Assembly: GCA_022448765.1 (NCBI GenBank)
Contig: JAKUTI010000055.1
Span: forward strand, 1-12,688
From: Pseudomonadales bacterium
Lineage (GTDB): Bacteria > Pseudomonadota > Gammaproteobacteria > Pseudomonadales > Azotimanducaceae
Length of the DNA stretch: 12,688 nucleotides
Direction: 5' to 3'
A program made the position numbers and the translations under genes. Below the pieces are notes generated by a model. The model was not told the DNA's origin and searched no databases. It saw nothing but the letters and a program-made list of their open reading frames with translations. This document shows positions 7,174 to 12,688 of this stretch, one piece after another (position 1 is the first letter of the stretch; the number at the start of each line of letters is the position of its first letter).

Positions 7174-8574
7174 ATGGACATCCTGATCCACAACACCCGC
7201 ACGCGGACCAAGGAGCGCTTTCAACCCGCATCACCCGACAACGTGAGCATCTACGTCTGTGGGCCCACGGTCTATGATCGAGTGCATATTGGAAACGGAC
7301 GGCCCGCCGTCGTTTTTGACGTGCTGGTCCGCGTGTTACGGCTCTTCTACGAAAACGTACGGTATGTCCGAAACATTACCGACATTGACGACAAGATCAA
7401 TGCCGCTGCTCAGGCCGTCGGAGAACCTATCGCTGAGCTTACGAATCGGTTCGCCCAAGCGTACCAAGAAGACGTCGCGGCCTTGGGCGTAATCGATCCC
7501 ACCGTCGAGCCTAGAGCAACAAGCCACATTCCTGAAATCATCGACATGATCGACCTGTTAATCGCACGTGGACACGCTTATGAAGCCGAAGGCCATGTGC
7601 TTTTTGACGTCCCCAGCGATCCAGATTACGGCAGCTTATCGCAACGCTCGTTGACCGACATGATCGACGGCGCTCGCGTGGAAGTGGCCCCGTACAAGCG
7701 CGATCCAAAGGACTTCGTGCTATGGAAACCATCGGCGGCCGATCTCCCGGGTTGGGACAGCCCTTGGGGCCGGGGACGGCCCGGATGGCACATCGAATGT
7801 TCGGCAATGATCCGCAAACATCTTGGGCCCTCCATTGATATTCACGGTGGGGGAAATGATCTCACGTTTCCTCATCACGAAAACGAACTCGCCCAGGGAC
7901 GTTGCGCCGGTGACCACGCCAACTACGTACGGTACTGGATGCACAACGGGATGCTCACGATGGGCACCGAAAAAATGTCGAAGAGCGTTGGGAATATCGT
8001 CACCATTCAAGAACTCCTCGAAACCTATGACGGTGAGGTTTTGCGTTACGCCTTGCTCTCAGGTCAATACCGCCAAAGTCTGGTGTGGGAAGAGCGCTTG
8101 CTCGTGCAAGCGCGGTCTAGCCTCGACACACTGTATCAAGCCTTGCGCACAGGGACCGCAGATCCCTCTAACACCTCGCGCGCCTACGCCAATTCGCCCG
8201 TGTCCGATTTCCCGGATGCAGTACTCGCAGCGCTAACCGACGACTTGAACACGCCTGTGGCACTGGCCGCCCTGCACGCAATTGCCAGTAAGATTCATAT
8301 TGCGACCAGCGAACGTGAAAAGTCCGAACTTAGAGGCCAGCTGCTTGCCGGCGGTTGGCTCTTGGGGATATTAGATACCCCGGCGGATCAGTATTTTCAG
8401 ACTAACGCATCCCTCGATAGCGCATCGATTCAAGCGCTTATCGATGAACGCCAGGACGCTCGAATCGCAAGAGATTTCAGTCGTGCAGACGAAATACGTG
8501 ACCAATTGTTAGCGAACGGAATCGAGCTTGAAGACACCGCCGAAGGCACACGCTGGAAAACACTCTCGTCATGA
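7174..8574 (+). CDS. cysS: Cysteinyl-tRNA synthetase, 466 aa
   Basis: Class I aminoacyl-tRNA synthetase that charges tRNA-Cys, cytoplasmic and essential. The N-terminal Rossmann catalytic domain has IYVCGPTVYDRVHIGNGRP (26-44) with the HIGN form of the HIGH signature (38-41). The ATP-binding KMSKS is at 267-271. The four ligands of the cysteine-sensing zinc are all present: Cys29, Cys209 (WHIECSAM), His234 and Glu238 (FPHHENE), at the same numbers as in the E. coli enzyme. The DALR-type helical domain and a C-terminal tRNA-binding part follow (about 300-466), giving near-standard length (E. coli 461). The start at ATG 7174 gives the classic short lead before the Cys29 motif. It follows the M17 aminopeptidase by 13 nt and probably shares its transcript. 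The stop at 8572-8574 is followed by the 304-nt riboswitch region. Confidence 0.98.
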   Translation: MDILIHNTRTRTKERFQPASPDNVSIYVCGPTVYDRVHIGNGRPAVVFDVLVRVLRLFYENVRYVRNITDIDDKINAAAQAVGEPIAELTNRFAQAYQEDVAALGVIDPTVEPRATSHIPEIIDMIDLLIARGHAYEAEGHVLFDVPSDPDYGSLSQRSLTDMIDGARVEVAPYKRDPKDFVLWKPSAADLPGWDSPWGRGRPGWHIECSAMIRKHLGPSIDIHGGGNDLTFPHHENELAQGRCAGDHANYVRYWMHNGMLTMGTEKMSKSVGNIVTIQELLETYDGEVLRYALLSGQYRQSLVWEERLLVQARSSLDTLYQALRTGTADPSNTSRAYANSPVSDFPDAVLAALTDDLNTPVALAALHAIASKIHIATSEREKSELRGQLLAGGWLLGILDTPADQYFQTNASLDSASIQALIDERQDARIARDFSRADEIRDQLLANGIELEDTAEGTRWKTLSS

Positions 8575-8616
8575 TGGCTTGCCGACTTGGTCCTATGCCT
8601 TGTACGCCTCAGCACG

Positions 8617-8622
8617 TATAGT
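8617..8622 (+). promoter_or_regulatory. Possible -10 hexamer (TATAGT) ahead of the cobalamin riboswitch
   Basis: TATAGT lies in the 5' part of the 8575-8878 gap, just before the conserved riboswitch core. No convincing -35 element is at 16-19 nt, so this is only a candidate promoter. Nothing else is recognised between the cysS stop and here. Confidence 0.25.
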
Positions 8623-8830
8623 GCGCCACGCGCGCGATGTCGGCGCAAACGAATAACTGATCGAGTGACTGGGAAGTCGGTGTGAATCCGACACTGTCCC
8701 CGCAACGGTAACGTAGGGTAAACGCAGCGACCCGACGACCCGAATCGTCGGAAACCACTGGCCATATAACGCTGGGAAGGTGCTGCGCCGGGCTAAGGAG
8801 TGCCCCCTACCAAGTCCGGAGACCGGCTCG
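8623..8830 (+). promoter_or_regulatory. Cobalamin (B12) riboswitch aptamer
   Basis: RNA aptamer that binds adenosylcobalamin or a related corrinoid and lowers expression of the downstream gene. The conserved core is plain: GGGAAGTCGGTG, then AATCC, then TGTCCCCGCAACGGTAA (about 8671-8711). There is a perfect 7-bp variable hairpin (CCGACGA 8732-8738 with TCGTCGG 8745-8751), GGGAAGG at 8774-8780, and the 3' B12 box AAGTCCGGAGACCGG at 8812-8826. These match the class-I-type consensus in order and spacing. The 5' boundary is approximate: a GCGCC/GGCGC pair (8623-8627, 8642-8646) may be the first stem. It lies 48 nt upstream of the BtuB-like receptor start and on the same strand, the classic arrangement in Gram-negative bacteria. 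Confidence 0.95.
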
Positions 8831-8869
8831 ATTCGGAAGGTAAAACCATCCGCGGCGAGACGGAAGGAG
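8831..8869 (+). promoter_or_regulatory. Riboswitch expression platform with alternative hairpins and the ribosome binding site
   Basis: Two overlapping hairpins can be drawn. One is GGAAGGT (8835-8841) with ACCATCC (8845-8851), one mismatch. The other is TCCG (8849-8852) with CGGA (8861-8864), which would cover the first part of the Shine-Dalgarno sequence GGAAGGAG (8862-8869). They share bases 8849-8851 and so exclude each other. No U run follows, so control of translation is likelier than termination. The Shine-Dalgarno sequence stands 9 nt before TTG 8879. Confidence 0.5.
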
Positions 8870-8878
8870 CTCAGGTAG

Positions 8879-10732
8879 TTGGATACGCGTATCTTGTGGC
8901 GAGCGATTCTTACCATCGCTTTGCCATTTTTTTCCGGTTTCGACATTTGCAGTGACGAGATTGAGACCGACGAAATCGTCGTCAAGGCGAGTCGCAACGA
9001 TTCGACCCGAGAACCCGTTCGAGTCGTCGAAACCGACGAAATCGTTGCACCGTTGCTCGTCGTAGACGTCCTTCGCGGCATGCCCGGGCTCGCAGTTTCC
9101 AGATCCGGAAATCGCGGTGCACTGACGCAAGTTCGCCTCCGTGGTGCCGAAGCAAATCACGTACTGGTCCTCATCGACGGCGTACAAGCCGACGATCCCG
9201 CAGTGGGTTCGGGATTTGATTTCGGCACACTCACCCGCGCGGGAGTTCATGCAATATCCATAGCTAACGGGCCGCCAGATGGACTGCGGGGGACAGATGC
9301 TCTCGCGGGCATCATCCAAGTCGACACCACGCCTCGTAGCAACCAGGCATCTGTCCAGCTGGGCTTAGGAACAGAACAAAGCATCGATACATACGCCGAC
9401 ATTGCCCGTGTGAATCCACTCGGACATCTTCGGGTAACCGCCTCACGCTCAGCGTCAGCGGGCACCAACCCTTCCTTGACTGGTAATGAAAACGACCCTT
9501 TCGATGCACGCCTACTCAACATCAACGGTAGGCGTAGTATTGGTAACGTTTCCTTTGCAGCTACCGGGCGTGCGACCCGCTCGGAAGTTGATTTTGATCC
9601 CTCTCCTTTCCCTGATTTTGTTCCCGTCGATGGAAATCGCCGCGTGGACAATCAAAAAACCTTGATCGGCGTATCAAGTCAATGGATCGGCTCCGAGTCA
9701 TGGTCTCCAGAGATCCATTTATCATCGTCACGATCCAACACCATACAGATAGCGGACGGCATCAACATCGAGTCCAGCGTCGGAACAAGGCGTGCCCTCG
9801 ATATTTCCAACACATTCCACCTAGGCTCACAAGAACTGAGTTTCAGAGCCGCTCACCAAGTCGAATCGGTGTCCCGTCGTGGCCCGCCCACCGATTTTGG
9901 AGATCCCAACGTCGATCAAACAATCCGGTCATCAAATATCGCAGCGCATTATCGCTATCGATGGAAAAAAATATTGACGTCCTCTGTGATCCGATACGAC
10001 CACAATAGTGCGTTCAAGAACGCCACTACCTTTGCAGTTAGTGGCAGTCTGGAAACAGGGTCGACAACGTGGTTTAGTCGCTTCGCCTCCGGCGCCAAGA
10101 ACCCGTCGTTCGTCGAGCGTTTCGGCTACACGCCCGACACTTTCGTTGGCAACCCCGACCTAAAGCCCGAATCGTCCACCGAGTTTCAGGTCGGCGCGAG
10201 GCATTCCCGGCCATTGCTCAACCTATCGATGGTCTATTTCAAGGCGAGGTTGAATAACGAAATCAATGGATTTCTTTATGACCCCGTCAGCAGAGGCTTC
10301 ACGGCACGTAACGTCGTGGGTCGAAGTGATCGATCGGGCGCCGAAATCGCTCTCAAAATACACAAGGGGACCCACTCGTTGGATGCAAGTTACAGCCGGG
10401 TCCGTAGCAACGAAAACGGGCGCCGAGAAGTACGCCGACCCCGCAGTATCGGTCACATCTTCTATACGTTTGAAATTGACGAACGCTGGGGGCTCGTGAC
10501 GGGAATCGCCCATACTGGGAGTCAAATCGATACCGATTTCTCTACCTATCCCGGGACTCGCCGGCGGCTCGATGCGTATCGTCTGATCAACCTAGGTGCG
10601 ACCTTTCAAGCGAGCGCGTCTCTTCGACTGCAACTCTTTGTTGAAAATGCATTCAACACCAAATCGCAGGACGTATTCGGTTATCGTAATCCCGGCAGGT
10701 CGATACGAGGAGCCATCCGAGCAACATTATGA
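8879..10732 (+). CDS. BtuB-like TonB-dependent outer-membrane receptor, 617 aa
   Basis: Outer-membrane 22-strand barrel with an N-terminal plug, powered by TonB-ExbBD; probably imports cobalamin or another corrinoid, judged from the riboswitch in front of it. A basic and hydrophobic leader (about 1-24, RILWRAILTIALPFF) suggests a signal peptide, but no clear cleavage site is seen. The TonB box is DEIVVKASR (31-39). The plug carries VDVLRGMPGLAV (62-73), VRLRGAEANHVLVLIDGV (85-102) and a divergent GPPDGLRGTDALAGIIQV (131-148). The barrel runs to 617, with NPDLKPESSTEFQVGARH late in it. The protein ends in ATL rather than a terminal Phe. Length matches E. coli BtuB (614). The start is TTG, chosen for the GGAAGGAG 9 nt upstream; TTG 8894 is an alternative. 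Its stop overlaps the next gene's ATG. The symbol is withheld because the substrate is inferred only from the riboswitch. Confidence 0.92.
   Translation: MDTRILWRAILTIALPFFSGFDICSDEIETDEIVVKASRNDSTREPVRVVETDEIVAPLLVVDVLRGMPGLAVSRSGNRGALTQVRLRGAEANHVLVLIDGVQADDPAVGSGFDFGTLTRAGVHAISIANGPPDGLRGTDALAGIIQVDTTPRSNQASVQLGLGTEQSIDTYADIARVNPLGHLRVTASRSASAGTNPSLTGNENDPFDARLLNINGRRSIGNVSFAATGRATRSEVDFDPSPFPDFVPVDGNRRVDNQKTLIGVSSQWIGSESWSPEIHLSSSRSNTIQIADGINIESSVGTRRALDISNTFHLGSQELSFRAAHQVESVSRRGPPTDFGDPNVDQTIRSSNIAAHYRYRWKKILTSSVIRYDHNSAFKNATTFAVSGSLETGSTTWFSRFASGAKNPSFVERFGYTPDTFVGNPDLKPESSTEFQVGARHSRPLLNLSMVYFKARLNNEINGFLYDPVSRGFTARNVVGRSDRSGAEIALKIHKGTHSLDASYSRVRSNENGRREVRRPRSIGHIFYTFEIDERWGLVTGIAHTGSQIDTDFSTYPGTRRRLDAYRLINLGATFQASASLRLQLFVENAFNTKSQDVFGYRNPGRSIRGAIRATL
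8966..9045 (+). repeat. In-frame 14-nt direct repeat at the receptor N-terminus
   Basis: ACCGACGAAATCGT occurs at 8966-8979 and again at 9032-9045, exactly 22 codons apart, so the peptide ETDEIV is written twice (residues 29-34 and 51-56). The first copy contains the TonB box; the second lies at the plug entry, where relatives often have an acidic segment. It may be chance. Confidence 0.5.
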
Positions 10733-12132
10733 ACAGCGACGCAATCGGTAGGCACGTGGCGACAATGTGGGACCAAAGTATCATCCCAACCCTTCACGAA
10801 TACATCCGTATTCCCAACAAGTCCCCAGCGTTCGATCGGGATTGGGAAAAGCACGGGTATATGGACGATGCCACCGACCTGCTCGTCAGCTGGGTTGCTG
10901 AATCGGGCATCCGCGGGTTAGTCCACCGCGTGGTTCGACTGGAGGGACGCACCCCTCTCATCCTCATCGATATCCCAGGCGAAGGCGGCAACGTATTGAT
11001 GTACGGCCACTTCGACAAACAGCCCGAATTCACTGGTTGGGAGGACGGCCTCGGCCCCTGGACTCCGGTCGAAAAGGATGGCCGCCTATATGGACGCGGA
11101 GGCGCTGACGATGGCTACGCGATTTTCGCTAGTCTTGCGGCAATAAGTGCCCTGCAAGCCCAGAACCTTCCGCATCCTCGATGCCTCATACTCATCGAGA
11201 GCTGCGAAGAAAGCGGTAGTTATGATCTTCCAAGCTACATCGACCATTTAAGCGACGAAATCGGTGAGCCCAACTTGGTCATCTGCTTAGACGCAGAATG
11301 CGGAAATTATGAGCAACTTTGGCTGACGACGTCACTACGAGGAACCTTGAGTGGAACACTCAACGTCGAAGTACTTTCCGAAGGCGTACACTCAGGCGCG
11401 GCCGGTGGAATCGTACCTTCAAGTTTTCGGTTACTCCGGCAAATACTTGACCGAGTCGAAAACGCGGTTTCAGGGGAACTACACGACTTTCTTCAGGTCC
11501 CGATTCCGAGCGACGTTCGCATACAGGCTGACCGGGTCGCCTCAACCCTTGGATCCACTGTAGTCGATCGTTTTCCTTGGTCGGGTAGCACCCAACCTGC
11601 GATCACCTCGTCGAGTCAGCTGGTCGTCGCCAATACTTGGGGAAGTAGCATGGCGGTCGTAGGCCTCGCCGGTGCCCCCGACCCATCAAACGCAGGCAAT
11701 ACATTACGACCCTCAACTGCTGCCAAGCTTGTCTTTCGACTCCCACCGTCCCTCGATGCCGACGAAGCCGCCAATCGGGTTAAGTCGCTGTTTGAAAACG
11801 ACCCACCGCAAGGGGCCACCGTTTCATTCAAACTCGAAAGCCCGCAAACGGGCTGGCACGCCAAAAGTCTGTCTCCAAAATTACTCGGCTCGCTCGACGA
11901 TAGTTCCAAGACTTTCTTCGGAGCTCCCATGATGACCATGGGAACAGGTGGGACTATCCCATTCATGAAAATGCTTGGGGATCGATTTCCCGCCTGTCAG
12001 TTTTTTGTAACCGGGGTTCTTGGGCCACATTCAAATGCTCACGGTCCCAATGAATTTCTGCACATCGATACGGGGAAACGCGTGACTTGCTGCGTCGCCC
12101 AGGTGTTGGCCGATCGCGCATCGGGAACGTGA
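10729..12132 (+). CDS. M20-family metallopeptidase (CNDP/dipeptidase-like), 467 aa
   Basis: Di-zinc peptidase of the M20 family, expected in the cytoplasm because no signal peptide is seen; relatives cleave dipeptides or acylated amino acids. Motifs in order: MYGHFDKQP (91-99) with zinc ligand His94 and Asp96, GRGGADDGYAIF (122-133) with the bridging Asp, and ESCEESGS (157-164) with catalytic Glu160 and zinc Glu161. LDAECGNYE (187-195) gives another Asp ligand. The lid domain begins near GVHSGAAGG (219-227), and the last zinc His is His438 in NAHGPNEFLHI. The full catalytic set is present, so the enzyme should be active. Length agrees with the carnosinase-like branch (about 460-480). The ATG overlaps the receptor's TGA (ATGA), with AGGAG 16 nt upstream, so translation is probably coupled to the receptor and both fall under the cobalamin riboswitch. 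The substrate is unknown. Confidence 0.93.
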   Translation: MNSDAIGRHVATMWDQSIIPTLHEYIRIPNKSPAFDRDWEKHGYMDDATDLLVSWVAESGIRGLVHRVVRLEGRTPLILIDIPGEGGNVLMYGHFDKQPEFTGWEDGLGPWTPVEKDGRLYGRGGADDGYAIFASLAAISALQAQNLPHPRCLILIESCEESGSYDLPSYIDHLSDEIGEPNLVICLDAECGNYEQLWLTTSLRGTLSGTLNVEVLSEGVHSGAAGGIVPSSFRLLRQILDRVENAVSGELHDFLQVPIPSDVRIQADRVASTLGSTVVDRFPWSGSTQPAITSSSQLVVANTWGSSMAVVGLAGAPDPSNAGNTLRPSTAAKLVFRLPPSLDADEAANRVKSLFENDPPQGATVSFKLESPQTGWHAKSLSPKLLGSLDDSSKTFFGAPMMTMGTGGTIPFMKMLGDRFPACQFFVTGVLGPHSNAHGPNEFLHIDTGKRVTCCVAQVLADRASGT

Positions 12133-12174
12133 TCCTTTTTACCCGTGATGCATCATCGCGGCTTTCTTGAGCCG

Positions 12175-12688
12175 TTATGCTAGGTGAGCCCGCAACTTGC
12201 TATGGCGACCGAACTGAGCCTCAAGAAACGACATTTGGTCCCCAAGGATTCGTCCGCTGTTCGTCAAGGCTAAATATTCGGCCACGTTAGGGACGTAGGG
12301 TAGGGCCAGTATTTCCATCCCGCATTCGTGTGGCAACCGACTACCTTTAAAGTGATTGCAACGCTTGCATGCGGCCAATACGTTGTCCCAACGATCATCA
12401 CCGCCCCGAGATTTAGGCACAACGTGGTCTCGCGTGAGCTTCAAATCCGGGAACGACCCGCCGCAGTACAAACACAAGTTGTGATCACGGGCAAAAAGGG
12501 CTTTGTTCGTCAGCGGCGGACCCCTTCGATCCATGGCAACAACGCGGCCGTCGCACGCGATAATGCTATGGACTTCCAGCGACGTCTGACGGCCGTCGCG
12601 GCGCGAGTGACCACCACGAATCCTCAATATGGATTCTCCGTGGGTCCAAACGACCAACCGGCGCGCGAACAGGCACACGGCGTCTTGC
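12175..12688 (-). CDS. HNH endonuclease family protein, 5' end outside window
   Basis: Nuclease-fold protein common in bacterial chromosomes; the family includes homing-type and restriction-like nucleases, but the role of this branch is not established. The HNH domain is complete: CLYCG (69-73, counting from a GTG at 12678) and LTRDHVVPKSRGGDDRWDN (81-99) with the core Asp84-His85 and Asn99. ACKRCNHFKG (103-112) supplies the second zinc Cys pair and Asn108 as the third catalytic position. The GTG at 12678 is not a credible start: codons before it read QDAV in the same frame to the edge. Together with CLFARRLVVW this matches the xxAVxLLxxGKxxVV-type block that follows a short conserved N-terminus in this family. 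So the 5' end lies beyond the window. It converges on the M20 gene with a 42-nt gap that holds only a short palindrome. Confidence 0.88.
   Translation of the reverse strand, partial: QDAVCLFARRLVVWTHGESILRIRGGHSRRDGRQTSLEVHSIIACDGRVVAMDRRGPPLTNKALFARDHNLCLYCGGSFPDLKLTRDHVVPKSRGGDDRWDNVLAACKRCNHFKGSRLPHECGMEILALPYVPNVAEYLALTNSGRILGDQMSFLEAQFGRHSKLRAHLA

Noticed and set aside
8575..8878. Possible tRNA or small protein gene in the largest gap
   Set aside because: The conserved blocks belong to the cobalamin riboswitch; no cloverleaf and no credible short reading frame with a ribosome site was seen.
8807..9319. Antisense open frame of 170 codons over the riboswitch and receptor start
   Set aside because: It mirrors the coding and aptamer constraints of the other strand and has no recognisable domain.
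12146..12160. Palindrome TGATGCATCA between the convergent peptidase and HNH genes, considered as a terminator
   Set aside because: The self-complementary 10-mer leaves no loop and has no U run on either side, so it cannot act as an intrinsic terminator as it stands.
1..12688. CRISPR array, insertion sequence, toxin-antitoxin or phage-defence cassette
   Set aside because: No spaced repeats, terminal inverted repeats, transposase or paired small genes were seen. The HNH protein alone is not evidence of a defence system.

Overview
The window reads as a piece of a Gram-negative bacterial chromosome. The outer membrane is implied by a TonB-dependent receptor. The lipoyl synthase, cysteinyl-tRNA synthetase and M17 aminopeptidase resemble proteobacterial, probably gammaproteobacterial, versions; this placement is an inference from protein flavour and is not proven. 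Coding density is high. I see no insertion sequence, integrase, CRISPR array, tRNA or rRNA, and nothing that marks a genomic island.

Layout. (1) At 1-581 is the 3' part of a histone-deacetylase-superfamily hydrolase (+), cut by the left edge. It converges on a two-gene minus-strand operon: a crotonase-fold enoyl-CoA hydratase/isomerase (1375-2166), then an SDR oxidoreductase (598-1371), only 3 nt apart. (2) Divergent from that operon is a macrolide-kinase-like APH phosphotransferase (2235-3152). A RimI-like GNAT acetyltransferase (3247-3768), a CDF zinc/cadmium exporter (3803-4717) and lipoyl synthase lipA (4770-5741) follow on the + strand. (3) An M17 leucyl aminopeptidase (5814-7160) and cysS (7174-8574) form a tight pair. 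(4) The only gene-free stretch over 300 nt (8575-8878) holds a well-formed cobalamin riboswitch. Downstream come a BtuB-like TonB-dependent receptor (8879-10732) and, overlapping it by 4 nt, an M20 metallopeptidase (10729-12132). (5) At the right edge an HNH endonuclease (minus strand, 5' end outside the window) converges on the peptidase.

How the genes fit together. Most are housekeeping or general metabolism: lipoate synthesis, Cys-tRNA charging, peptide breakdown, acyl-CoA chemistry and metal export. The one regulatory unit clearly visible is the B12-controlled transport operon. Low cobalamin should switch on the receptor, and the ATGA overlap would carry the M20 peptidase with it. That peptidase is an unexpected partner and is the most interesting observation here. 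I found no convincing evidence of a wholly new biological system. The remaining findings are residue-level oddities in catalytic motifs and candidate regulatory sites.
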